From Mucor racemosus (lineage: Eukaryota > Mucoromycota > Mucoromycetes > Mucorales > Mucoraceae): a DNA stretch of 64,000 nt. Below, piece after piece: positions 45,037 to 57,540 of this stretch; positions within the stretch are counted from its first letter, which is position 1; each line of letters opens with the position of its first letter. The stretch covers positions 1,674,001-1,738,000 of the forward strand of contig JAPEHQ010000001.1 in the NCBI GenBank assembly GCA_027405735.1. The letters are read 5' to 3'. A program made the translations under genes and the position numbers. The notes under the pieces are model-generated. The model searched no databases, was not told the origin of the DNA, and worked only from the letters and a program-made list of their open reading frames with translations.

Positions 45037-47610
45037 AATATACCATCAACATCCATTTGTTTTGCATATTTTTCTATCATCCTATCAACACGGCGACAAT
45101 TACTACATATACTTATTTTTATATCCATTCCTATTACCCTATTACTTCTATTTATTGTAAATACCAAACTCAATACTTTTTTTTTTCTGTATATTTTATG
45201 CAAGCGTTTTCATTTGTTTTTTTTTTATATAGGAAACAAAAACAAATAAAAGAATCCTTCACTTTTTTTTTCTCATCCTTGATTGTAAATAAATATTTCG
45301 GAAGCGGCTATTAGGCCCTATGTATAATTTTTCTTATAAGTATACCGAGAATCGGTGTCTATGGTTACATTGTATTTCAATTAAACCGTAATTTAACAAT
45401 AAACTAATACTAATGCATAGAGATTTTGTAAATTTTGGACATGGATATAATACCAATTTTTAAGCCTTTTTTCATCAATATGAATTGTTGACATTGTATC
45501 TATACGTCTATTTAATCAGTGTTTTAAACAGATCAACGTATTGAATTCCGGTACAAATGGGGTTCGGCCAACATCACAATACAGGATTTTATATAGCCAT
45601 GTGATGGAAATGTTTAGAGTTTTCACATTGTCAAACTTTACTCCTCTTCATTCCAAAAACACAGCTATTTTGGCGAACTGTTTTGATTTGTTGTTTATGT
45701 AAATAATTAAGCGCTTGAGTGGTTATCGTATATATTGGGTCCTTAAATTGCATCCTTCTTCCAATTAGCAAATATTATATTTATTATGAAAAGTAGTACA
45801 TACAACCTAATCCCAATATCTTTGATAGCTGCTATAAAGCCACATAAGCAGCTTTAATTTTTTTCTGTTGTTGTCTTCTTAAAATACATGTAACTTTGAA
45901 ACGGCATAATAATAAATCTCGATGTTTCTTTGCAAGTTAAACATACGTTTCGTGCAAAATCGAGATAAAAAACGACGCAAAAGTTTGAACGTTTTGTAGG
46001 CGATTTCCACAAATTACAAGCAAGCAATTTGGAAACTAAAGCTCTTATTGAGTATATCTAAATGTTAAGATTGTTTAGCTTTGTTATTGGAAAGATATCT
46101 ATGCCAGATAGCATAAAGTTAAAAATACAAGTTTTCAAGTTTTTTCTATCATTGACTACAGCTTAAATCTATGACAACTGAGTTCCAAAATTGAATTTGC
46201 TGTAAAATCGATTGAGAATGATCAAAAAAATGAATGCGTTTAATATTTCATGAACTGAAAAGTAAGTTGATCTAGAGTATCAAATGGTTTCTGTAGAGTT
46301 TTGGATTTTGAATCCATCTAAATAGAATTTAGGTCAATATTTTACATTAAATTTTGCGTAAAATGCAATTGAAATTTTGAAGGTTTTTTGAAGATGTATG
46401 TCACTTTTCATAAAAACATTTCAAATATAAATAATGGAGATAATGCGTAAACAAAATATCTATCAATTGAGCCATGAATGAGCCCTCCAGCTGCAATTTT
46501 CGTAGAGAAAATGAGATTTTTGTCAAACTATTTTTCAAATTCAGAATTTGGGATGAGGGTATACAAGGGAAAATTGAAGCTAGCAACGAAGGTATCTTTT
46601 TGTACACATTTTTGAGGATATCTCCACGAAAAATCAATATTTTGAAAAAAGATAAATTGTGTCCGAGAGAGTTCAACAAGCTTAATGAAATTAATATAAG
46701 AAAAATGCTGCTCAATTTAACGAACATCTTGAAATCTATCACAAAAATGCCAAAAAAATGAAAAAAAAAATAAAAGTGCTCCGAATTTTTTTATACTGGA
46801 ATATGTTATAGAGTGCTTCAAAACAAGTAAGTTTTGTTATTAAAAAGTGTTAGTGTAGCTTAATTTTTTGTAGAGATATGAAGCCTGGAAGTTTTCAATT
46901 TTTAACAGTGAAATACGCGTAAAAATCTGAAACATTAGCACTGAAAAAATTAATATCTACTGCAAAAAATAGGATATTTCCGGATACTTGTTTTTGGATT
47001 AAAGTTGATCATCTCAGGCACATTGGCATATAATTTTTTCTTGGTGTTATTTAGTGAAAAAAAAAGTAGGGTAGGGATGGAAAGTTGGACTCAGTTTCAA
47101 GGAAAAAGCATTGAATTTTACGCGTTTTTGAATATTTTGTGAGATATAAAATAAATTTAAAAGTAGGTAGCATAATGTGATACATTTATACCTACTATGT
47201 AGTGTCTAAGGTATATCCTAAAAAGTGTTCTATGCGGCGTTAGTTATAGAAAGGAAGGTTTGCTTCGATTCTGAAGACTAGGAACTCTGATAGAAGTCGA
47301 TTTTTTAAAAGATATATGTCAAATTTGATATGCATGAAGCGTAAATTATGTATAATGCAGATTATTCGCTTCAAAGAGCAGAAGTTATAACTTTAGAGAG
47401 TAAAGACCACATCTTTCGATATATATACATCATTTATTTAAACACATACTATGGCATGTAACATCTCAGACATACCTGGGTTATATAGTCTTGTACTGGT
47501 TAAATCAAAAAGTCTTAGTTCCGGAAATGATCAATATATAATTTGGTTTTCATTTAAAGACGGGGATGGTAAACATAAAATTTTTTAATCAATGATATTG
47601 AATCAATATA
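45037..47610. other. Gene-free region containing repeat R1 copy 3
   Basis: No gene is supported. T-rich sequence after 45036 is the likely 3' untranslated region of the phosphatase. Most of the remainder from 46130 to 47200 is R1. Frames of 95-113 codons on opposite strands at 46401-46761 overlap inside the repeat and are not accepted. Confidence 0.65.
46130..47200 (+). repeat. Dispersed repeat R1, copy 3
   Basis: A direct copy of 6290-7330. The stretch 46850-47060 is nearly identical to 6980-7200, including tgaagcctggaagttttc and cacattggcatataattt. It contains atctccacgaaaaatcaata at 46620. The high identity to copy 1 suggests these two are the youngest of the set. Confidence 0.8.
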
Positions 47611-50600
47611 TTAATGCAAATGGAATGCGTATCTGGTCATGGTATCCAATCTCTCAGAAGAAAAGTACAAGGTTAAAAGAATGAATTGATTTGCCATGGC
47701 AGCATCCTCTTTGCGCATTTTATCGAATGACTCTCTAGTCAATTTCCAATATACACAGTCTGCATCGGCCACTAAAGAGCGAGAGCGCACTGGACTACTA
47801 CTGAAAATACCCATTTCACCCACCACAGCGCCTGGTAAAATAGTTTCCACAGTAACTTGTTCTTTTAACACATACAATAAGCTTCTTAATGAACCTTGCT
47901 CTAACACCAGCATATAGTCGCACGGGTCACCTTCGCGATACAAGGTATTTCCCTTATCACATGTACTTCTTTCAAAGTACTTGCTAAGTTTATGGAAAAA
48001 TTCGAGCGGTATTTCTCCATTATTGATTTCACCAAATGCTTGCAAGAGGATAAGTGTAGGTTGAGTGGTATTTTTATGAATAGCGGGGCTATGGGTTTCT
48101 GTTTCATGCATAAAAAAGATAGTGATTAATTTTTAATATCTCTTATACAACATATTCTGTTTGCACTTTACCACTAAAGACATGATGAATAGCATTGGAG
48201 ATGATATCATGGCGAGGAGAACCAGCTGATGCCAATCGATCTGAATAACTATAAGGTTTAGTAGTTGTAACTGGTACAGTAGCTGCAGGTGTCGATACTA
48301 TAAAATACAATATTAATATTATTATATAAATCGGTAATAAACCGACTTACTTTGAAGATGCTTAGGCTTCTTTTCGAAATAAGTGGTCAACAAGACATTT
48401 TCACACCATTCCACAGCATCATTAATGTGTTCAAAGCACTTCAAGTCGCCTTCATCTTGTTGTTGGGATTGTTTGACCCAAATACCTGCTTTCATCAATG
48501 CCTTTTCTTCATCAGAACGACGAGCAACATTGCATACAATCATATAAACTTGACGAGCACGCAATAAACGACGAATGCGTACAAAGGCTTCAGCAGCACT
48601 AAAGTCTAGACCTTGTACAAGTTGAAGATCCAAGATAAGGAATCTAATCGGGTGCAAATCCCAGGCATGTTCGTCCAACATTTCACGAATTGCACGTTCC
48701 ACTTGGTCAATGGTGCCAAAGAATAGATAACCTTGAAGTTTAACGATTTGAATTTGACCACCAACTTGTTTGAGGAAACGTTCTTGGCGATATAAACGAC
48801 GAACCGTAGAGCGCATGTATTGACCAGTAAAAGTAGCACGAATAGCTTCACTACGACGAGCATTTTGCACAACGAAAAATACACAAGCCATGATAATACC
48901 AACCAAGATACCTTCGACGAAACCCAAGGTTGCCATACAAGCGATAATAACACAAATAGTAATATATTCAAGATAATGTACAGAATTCCATGTATCGACA
49001 AGAGCTTCTTTCAATAAATCGAGACCAAGATGGAAGATTAAACTTCCTACAACCATGACAGGAATATAACCAACAATCCATGGGCCAACTAACCAAAGAA
49101 TGGCTGTGGCACCAGCCAACATCAATCCTGCAAGCCTACTGTCACCACCGGAGCGAATGAAAAGCAAAGAATTTGTATACACAAGATAATCTAATTAGAT
49201 TTAATATGATCAGCAACCTATCGTAATCTAAGATTATCATAGATTACTTACTTTGTACAGTGCCGAATAAACCAGAAACAGCATTTGAAATACCATGAGC
49301 AACTAATTCACGATTCACATTTACATCATCTTTGTTGGTTGATACACCTAATGCAGGCACATTGATAGGCACATGCAAAACACCTTCATAACATGAAAAA
49401 ATTAATATAAGATAACAAGATTATAGTTGTATAACATTACCGAAAAAGGTTAACGCCAACATTGCTGGAATAGTTTCTGCTACAGCACGCCAATCCACCA
49501 AATTGAAATCATAATAAGTATAGAAATGCCAGAAAGGAATATTACTTTCTACCAAAGGGAAAATCCAACCAGCATCACGAACATCATTAACATTTAATCC
49601 AAAAATCAACACAATCAAATAGAAAGCAAGCGGAAGAGTCATAAAGAATACAGGAACGACTAATGGGGATGTGATACGATATTGTATTAATCTTAACAGG
49701 ATTGCGACGGCCAACGCCGAAAACCAAAGGCTAAACACATGTGCATCTAAAAAGATCTTTTTGAACATTGGAATTGTATAAACCAGGTTTTCATCAAGTC
49801 GACCAGCTACTTCAACACCGGTTGCAACAAGAAACCAACCCACACCACCAATAGTTCCAATCAAGATATGTCTAGGAAAAAAGCCGATCAAACTTCCTAA
49901 TTTCAATGCACCTAATAAAAAGAAGGCAAGACCTGTCATGATACTACTAAGCGCAAATGCAACCATAGTAGAGGGTATAACAACACTGGGATTATCTTGT
50001 CCAACAACAGATACAATTTTCTCTGCCCTATTAATATACATTTTTTTATTTTTGTTAGAAAAAGAAAGAGTAAAAGATGATAAAATACTTACATGATATG
50101 TAAAAAGGGTACAACTGGTTATATATGTGATTTTACTCCAAGATTAGTCATTTTGCATTGTTTATCAGTTGGGTTTTTTTTTCTTACCTTCAATCATCAT
50201 ACTTTGGTCATACACATGTAACAAATATTTAGTATATACGCATAATATGAATGGAGTATTTTTCTATTTACCTTCCATTTCCACCATCGAATGCGCTACC
50301 ACCGCAAGAATAAACAAGCTGTGAAATGATGCAACTGCATATTTGAAGCATGAATCAATTACATGTCGGACCTTTTTTTTTTTTTTTTTTTTTTTTTCAT
50401 TATTACGATTACTTACCTTACAAAGAACATGGATATACCATCTGGACCAAATGAAGCAAAAATAGGATTGTTCAATGGAAATGTAATCATACCGTATGAA
50501 ATAGCATCTAATAAGTTCAATAGTAAGCCTAGAATGACTGCAGGTATATAGCTGATGGGCTGTGTGAAACAACTCATCCAGATTTTAGGATTTCTTAGTT

Positions 50601-51206
50601 GTCTCCAAGTAGGACGAAATCCTTTGGTTTGTTGATTTGATGAATGGGTTTGATGTTCATCTTGATTTTGTTGTGTAAATGGTGGTATATCATATGCAGA
50701 TTCAGGATCAATGTTGGGTAAATTATCATGACTATGTGTTGATAAATAATCTTTTGATTTTTTATGAGAATGATGTCTTTTTATCAAGGGTTCTCTTTCA
50801 TGATTATCTTTTTTTAATAGATTAGATAGTATAGAATGTGAGTTGGGCTGAACAGGTGAGATCGGACTCGATATAGCGTCATTTGCCGGTGGCGATGTAG
50901 CATTAGGTGGTGAATTGACTGGACTTGATTCTTGCATATATCTATCACCCAATGCCAATGAATGAGCACGGATAGATTCCATAGAAGCCGAATATCGAGT
51001 ATCTTCTAAATAAATACAAGATTAGATATTACATATAATAGCTCTATAGCTGTAAAATGATTACCTCCTGGCTCAATGGCAAGATGTGAGGAATAATATG
51101 AGCGTGATGGAATTTCCTCATCTACAACATTCGAAACAGATCCGTTGATATCTCTCGGAGAAGAACCCTGACTCACTACAAGTGTACTTGAATTGCGACG
51201 ACTCAT
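47611..51206 (-). CDS. SulP (SLC26-type) transporter with STAS and cyclic-nucleotide-binding domains
   Basis: Ten exons: 51065-51206, 50417-51005, 50272-50334, 50188-50201, 50093-50114, 49441-50027, 49252-49383, 48351-49190, 48172-48297 and 47611-48098; exactly 1001 codons with stop. A 170-residue polar Ser/His-rich N-terminus precedes SulP membrane segments (ISYIPAVILGLLLNLLDAISYGMI; IGFFPRHILIGTIGGVGWFL; ATLGFVEGILVGIIMA). A STAS domain (QIQIVKLQGYLFFGT..FLILDLQLVQGLDFSAAEAF) follows, then a C-terminal cyclic-nucleotide-binding fold (GNTLYREGDPCDYMLVLEQGSL..GAVVGEMGIFSSSPVRSRSL). This order is that of yeast Vsb1 (YGR125W), a vacuolar protein tied to basic amino acid storage; the substrate here is unknown. 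Exons 4 and 5 are only 14 and 22 nt. Confidence 0.93.
50335..50416 (-). other. Intron with A25 tract
   Basis: The second intron of the transporter gene. It carries an uninterrupted homopolymer of 25 T on the plus strand (50373-50397), A on the sense strand, close to its donor. Donor (gtaagt) and acceptor (tatgcag) are standard. Confidence 0.8.
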
Positions 51207-52161
51207 GTAACTTTATAAACCTTGGAAAATAAACCGAGAAATCAAGTAATTTGAAAGGAAAGAAAGGAAAGGAAAAAGAAGGATCGTTTGAAAATTTATT
51301 CAAGGCCATTTCTACTCCGTTGATTCTTTTACACAAGGAGTTATTTTCAATTCCAGGTAGATAAAACATATTGCTATTTATATTGATTTGGTCGTGCACA
51401 GTTTCATTAAATCAAAGGGCGTCTCAATTTGTGTAAATTATATGTCGCTTTTATTTAATAAAATGTCATTATTTCTTGGTTGAAATCTACAATCACATGT
51501 ATACACCAAACGTTCAGTCATTTGAAACACATATTGATGACATGAAGTAACTCTTAAAAAGTTACATCATTTATAATCGTAAAGAGAAAGCTTATCGTTC
51601 TATTCTGTTCCGCGAATTCTGTATCTCCTATCCTCGAGCTTAGCTCTATCTATTTATTTACATGCACAATGCTTCTGATCTCAATTTATTAGATGGTTGG
51701 AAACACCGCCCAGTTTTCTGAATAGATTTAGAGTAATTTAGCAGTGATTTTGACCAAACGTGGATCAAATAAGGTGGGCAACTTGTTCTCAACAAACGTG
51801 CAAAATTGATCAGAAATGCAGGCAATATTTTCAACCATTTGGTAAATTGAGAGTGGAAGCACTGTACAATAAATTATAAACAAACTGAAATGTTGCAGTG
51901 GCTCTTTGATACCTGAAGATCTCCCCCCCCCTTTTTTTTCTATTGACTAAAGAAAGATCTTTTTGCTACTATATAGGGCTCATTTTACATGAAATCAGGT
52001 CGTTGCTTTGATAATGAAATGCAATGACAATAGTCACGAACAAAGCAAATGTCGCAGTGAATTACGATGATTAAGCGAATCCAATCAGTTTTTTATTCTG
52101 TAAATATTTAAAGATCAAAAGGTCAATCCGTAGTTCCTCTCATCATTTCTTCCTTCATCTT
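51207..52161. promoter_or_regulatory. Divergent promoter region
   Basis: A 955-bp spacer between the divergent starts of the transporter (minus) and the WSS1-like protease (plus). Purine/pyrimidine-rich tracts occur near 51253-51290 and a short C run at 51927. No known factor site or gene is recognised. Confidence 0.5.
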
Positions 52162-53258
52162 ATGAATAACGACCTTGTAAAGGAGTATAAAGTGTTGGCA
52201 AAGAAACCGAGACATGACGAAGCTTTACAATTATTGAAGCGTTTAGCATCACAAGTTAAGCCTATTTTATCAAAACACAGTTGGACTATAAAAAATTTGG
52301 TTGAATTCTTTCCAACAAATCCCAACTTGTTAGGTATAGTAAATCTTGTTTGAATGTGTAATTTACATTGTATTAAAATCTTTCAAGGCATGAATGTAAA
52401 CAGAGGTTGGAAGGTTAATTTGAGACTTAGACCACATTATGATGATACACAATTTTTGGAATATGAAGATATACTAGGCACACTATTGCACGAGTAAGGT
52501 TCTAGATTGTACATGTTTTTGATATATTAATCAAATAGTCTTTTTGTAATAGAATGGCTCATATTGTCAGGGGACCACATGATGAGAAATTCTACAAATT
52601 ATTGGATGAACTGAAAGAGGAAACAGAGTTGTTAATGGCATCTGGTTACAGAGGAGAGGGATTCTATTCAGATGGACAACAATTAGGATCACAATCACTG
52701 CCAAGATATTTGAGTAAGGAAATAGCAGCAAAGGCAGCAGAAAAAAGATTACAAACATCAAAAATCATGTTGCCAACCGGTGGAATTAGATTAGGAGGTA
52801 GCAGTAACAATAAAAATATGACGCCTGCGCAATTAGCAGCAAGAGCAGCACAAAAACGACAATTAGATCAAGTTTGGTGTGGAGGTAGTGTAGAAGAAAG
52901 CAGTACATCGGCACCTGTATCTCCATCTGCATCCCCTGCTGCTGTACCATCCTCATCTTCCGATAATGTAACACTCAAAAGAAAACTCAGTTTTGATCAT
53001 TTACCCGAGATGGATACACAGTCGAAAAGAATTATGATTGATCTTACAACTGCGAATGAAGATGAGTGGTCTTGTCCTACTTGTACATTTCTCAATGGAT
53101 CCATCAAGTTGGCTTGTCAAATATGTCTAACTGAAAGACCTCACGATCATGAAATTGTCATTGAAGACACTAATCTTTGGTCCTGTCCTCAATGTACATT
53201 GCAAAATGAAAAGAAATGGTCAACATGTATAGCTTGTCAATATGTTCAATTACAATAA
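52162..53258 (+). CDS. WSS1-like WLM-domain DNA-protein crosslink protease
   Basis: Three exons: 52162-52333, 52388-52493 and 52553-53258 (327 residues). The WLM metalloprotease core has the zinc site HEMAHIVRGPH, matching HExxHxxxxxH, with its Glu codon split by the second intron. The following SGYRGEGFYSDGQQLG resembles the Wss1 autoinhibitory/cleavage region. Two RanBP2-type zinc fingers (WSCPTCTFLN..ACQICLTERP and WSCPQCTLQNEKKWSTCIAC) lie at the C-terminus, and IMIDLTTANEDE just before them looks like a SUMO-interacting motif. The expected role is proteolysis of SUMO-tagged proteins crosslinked to DNA. Yeast Wss1 lacks paired zinc fingers, so this resembles the plant or basal-fungal architecture. 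Its stop lies 18 bp from that of CTF18, convergent. Confidence 0.92.
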
Positions 53259-53276
53259 CTTTTTTTTTTCTTTTAA

Positions 53277-56200
53277 TTAGAGAAACATTTGCACTGTCAT
53301 TGGTTTTCTAACAGCATTTGAAAAGCCTTCATGGTATCTATAAAATACACTAGTTTTTGGTGTATCAACTAATAAGAGAAAATAGGTCAAATTATGATCA
53401 TATGACATATTTTCATTAATAATTTACCTTCCATTTTAAGATTTTTTAATGGTCGCTCAGTTTCTGCTCTAGGCACAACGGCACGACCAAAGAAATCAAG
53501 AGAAATTTGCTTTTCTGTTATTATTTTCTGTTTGATTTTCTCGGGAATAGGTCTATAGATTTATGTAATTTAGTAATCAATGCTTTGATACCTATTCAAT
53601 TTGACTTACATGTCATTGATTTTCTTTTTATTTCCTTTGTTTCGTAATTGAGATGCTTCTTCTCTTCTTCTTAAAATCTCTGTTTCAATCTGATCAAGAT
53701 GTTTTAGTTTTAGTTTTAGTTTCTTTCCCGTTCTTATCATCATCATACCTCATGTGAAATCATTTGTCTAACAGCATATTGCTTGGGTAAAATCGATTTT
53801 GGACTAGATAATTTATAATTCAAAAGTTGCTCAACAGGTCTAGAAAAGGAGTTAGGTGCATTTACGATTTGATAGTGTAATAATCCTTACGGTTCAAGTT
53901 TAAAGACAAATTGTCCATCTTCATTCTTTTCTTGTAAGAAAGATAGACCAAATTCAATCATAATAGTAACTAATCTATCCAATTTCGCCTTTTCTGCTGG
54001 TTTAATCAACTGTTGATTCACCTATTATTCGTTCGAGTTAATATCAACCTGTCAAATTATATTTGCACTTTACTTACTGGTTTCAAATCAGGTGAAATGA
54101 CATGCATTAATAATGGAACCAGCTCATTAGCAATCATATCACGGTTCAAATATCTTCTTTTTTGAGGATGAATACCAGCCATAAACACCTCAATCAAGTT
54201 TTCGTATGATTTCTTGGTAGAATAGACTTCATAATCAACTCTAGGATATTCTACTCGATGCTCTTGTACAGTAGCACCAGCACAGAATCGATGAAAATTG
54301 ACAACTGGGTATGGTAAATACTTGTACATTTCATATTCATGTTTTTCATTTGTTCTATAGTTGACTTGATCGTAGAAATGAAGCCATTCTCCAATAAAGC
54401 AAAACTTTTCAAGCGCTACATCGTGAAATCTCATCAAGGGATAAGCTTCAAAACAACCTTGCATAATTCTTTCAATTTCACCATTAGACACAACTGCAGA
54501 TGTTAATCTGTCCAAGTATTTGTTATTATCTAGTGTGATTTAGATGTCAATTTTCGTATTACTATCAGTGTCACTTGTCTCTTACCGAAATCCTCTTTAT
54601 TGATTGAATTTTTAAGGCGAGCGTTAGGTGCAGAAAACAGATCTTCCCAGACAGAAAATACCGATTGACCCATATCTTTCTTACCAAGTCCTGCCTCTTT
54701 CAACATGTCTCGAGTGAGAACCGTACTTTTACCTCTAACAAACTAAAAATAAAATGTTGGGAAGTGCATATAAACTCTCAATAATGACATTTGCTTACTT
54801 GTAATGTATTAAGGCAACTTCTTAAATCACCATCGGTTGTTTCTGATAAGAGACTAAGCGTTCTTAAATCACTTTCTAATCCTTCATTATCACAAATATT
54901 CTGTAATCTCTTTGCTAAAGACATCATTGGTACTTTTCTAAACTGAATCTGTTGTGCAATCATTCTTAAAGGTCGAAGTACAGGTGCATATCTATAATTT
55001 TGTATTAGAATCTCTAATGCATTTCACGGGAAAATACAGGCAAACTTACGCATCATTACAAATACAAATGATAGGGCGAAGCAAAGGCTTTGGTCCCTTT
55101 TGTTTTCCTGTACAAGCTTCTTTAGTATTTATTAATCCGAGTTATTCAAGCCTACTTACCCTTCTTGTCATCGCCAATTTCAGCAGAGGCAATTTGAACT
55201 AATTGCTTGATAAAACTCTGAACATAACCATTTAGTCAACTTCCCAAGTAAAACCACTAAACTACTTACATCTTGACCACCTCCAGCACTTGCTCCATCA
55301 ATTTCATCAATAATCAACAAATTGGGCTTCGATGTCATTGACATTTCACGCTTCTCTTCCTTTACATTTACATCTCTTATAATAGCTTGATGTTCTAAAG
55401 AAGCTTTAATCTTTGATTTAACTACTTCACCGGTACGATCATCACTAGCGTTGACTTCTATAATATTATATCCTGCTTGTTTAGCAATAACATGAGCTAG
55501 CGTTGTTTTACCAAAACCAGGGGGACCTGACATTAATAGAATCTAATCCTGATCTTAGAATAATTTTGATACACATACAACCATGCTTACATACCTTCTT
55601 TTCTGGTCTTAATAAGGGATCGTTTGTCTCTTTGACATCTTTCTTGTATGCAGCAAAGTTAGGTTCTGCGCCAAACGTGCTTTTGTAATGCTTTAATTGT
55701 TTATCACGTTGAGATTCTTTCCTGATGTTCTTTTTGAAAACACAATGATCCCATTGCTTAACCCATCGTAAAACATCTCGATTGATACGCTGATCACCCA
55801 TCAAATCCATGTAAGATGTAGGACGATATTTATCGACCCAAAGCTGACCTGAATCATCTTTTGGTTGTACCTTTTTCTTTTTTCTGCTTCTTGATTCCTC
55901 AATTTCCCTATAGCAATTATATAGCATATCAGTATTTGATATAGTCCTCTTATTACCAACAAACCCACTTTTCAATTCTCTTTAATTCCTCTTGATTGTT
56001 TCTCTCGATTTCTTTTCTCAATTGCCACAGGGGCTTTGTAAGCAGTGATTTACGGTTCTTTTTAATCGCTTCATCGTTTAAAGTTTTTTGCTTACGCTTC
56101 AATTCTGCTGGTGTTTTTTTACTGAAAAATAAAGAAACACCTGTAGTTGGACAAGTGGCAGAAATAAAGGCACCAGTATCAGGTACTTGCGTATAATCAA

Positions 56201-56664
56201 CTATCATCTCCTCCACAGGCTTTTTAATGTTGTAAGATTCAACATCTGGTAATTTTTCAGTTAAATCGATTTCATTATCAGAAATATCCATGTCATCCAT
56301 AGCATTTGTAACTGATCCTTGTTGAGGTGAAACTGGATACACTGGTATTTCAAATAAATTTTCTTCATCGAAAGCATTATTATCAAAACCACTAATACCG
56401 TCGAAATCCTCTGTAAATGGATCGTTTGTCAACTTGTAATTGTTTTCATCTAGTCGAAAAAATAGCGATTAGAATATCGTATATTCCATGTTATTTCTGC
56501 TTACTTGATTTAAGGTCGATAGGCCTTTGATTCAGGTAATCGTCGAGACCAACTAGATTGTTTTCTTTATTATTTTCATTATCAATACTAGCTTCAATCA
56601 AGTAATCTAGATCCTCGTCTTCTTCATCAAAGAAATTAGGTGGGCGTTCTCTTTTAGTAGCCAT
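53277..56664 (-). CDS. CTF18: CTF18, large subunit of alternative replication factor C
   Basis: About 14 short exons read from ATG 56664 to the stop at 53277; roughly 880 residues. Ctf18-RFC loads PCNA and supports sister-chromatid cohesion and the replication checkpoint. An acidic N-terminus precedes LWVDKYRPTSYMDLMGDQ (RFC box), Walker A SGPPGFGKTTLAHVIAKQAGY, the NASDDRTGEVVK block, Walker B NLLIIDEIDGA, PIICICND, and the sensor-2 region GDLRSCLNTLQ. The C-terminus FYRYHEGFSNAVRKPMTVQMFL is the conserved Ctf18 tail that binds Ctf8/Dcc1 and polymerase epsilon. The long insert between the RFC box and Walker A (about 50 residues) is usual for Ctf18. Exon limits of the small central exons (55210-55090 region) are my least certain. 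Confidence 0.93.
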
Positions 56665-57518
56665 TATTCAAATTTTCAAAAAGGGTTTGAACAGGAAAAA
56701 ACACGATGAGAACAGAAAATATCAAATTAATGAACGCGCGACCGAAAATTTGAATTGGATGTCAATTTGATTCGCAGACCAACGTGAGTTCTACAATGTT
56801 TTCTTGCTGAAACTCATGATTACAAGCACAACAAGGTCAATGAAACCCCCTTAATCAATCTCGAATTTACAAGACCAACAAGAAAACCCCATAATAAACC
56901 TTGTTCAATGCCACTGCTGAATCACAATTAAACTTACGTCATGTTTTTACATGAACGATAAGATCATGTCAAATGTAGCAATATTATTGCGATTTTTGAC
57001 AAAAAAGAAATGGCAATGTAAAGTGCAGCATCCAGACAATAAGACGACACTAATTTGTAATGCTATCATGACTGTAGTGTTTGCATTTAAATTCTTTGAA
57101 GGCGAAAGCGCATAAACTTTTCACGGACATGGAAATCAAAGCATTTCACCATTTTTGTTTCTGTTTTTTATGTATTAAAACAATGAATGCAAAGACAAAA
57201 TGTTTGGATGTCATAAAAAGGGGTCTCCCTTCTTACCGTCTATGGATATTGACTAGATGTATACTTTTATGAATGTTCAACTTGTAAGGTTGCATAATTT
57301 ATAAAGTGTGTTGTCGATACGTATTTCGCATTAATATGCTATAAATTAAGATTGGGTGCTTGCATAAATGTCCAGAACTATTGCTGTAGTTTGCGAATAG
57401 GCTTTCTTTTATGTTTTGATATTCATGTTTATAATGGTTCTTACTGTATGATATACATCTGTAACACAAAGACTGAAGACCACAATCAATCACGGACTTG
57501 ATTACAGACGACTGCTCC

Positions 57519-57540
57519 TCCCCTCAGTCTACCGAGGGGA
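57519..57540. repeat. GC-rich 7-bp stem-loop
   Basis: TCCCCTC and GAGGGGA are separated by an eight-base loop (agtctacc). It stands out as a short GC-rich island in AT-rich intergenic DNA. It could be part of an unannotated structured RNA, but no RNA family was recognised and no promoter box was found. Confidence 0.45.

Noticed and set aside
46401..46761. Overlapping 113- and 95-codon frames on opposite strands
   Set aside because: Both lie inside repeat R1 and are broken in the other R1 copies.
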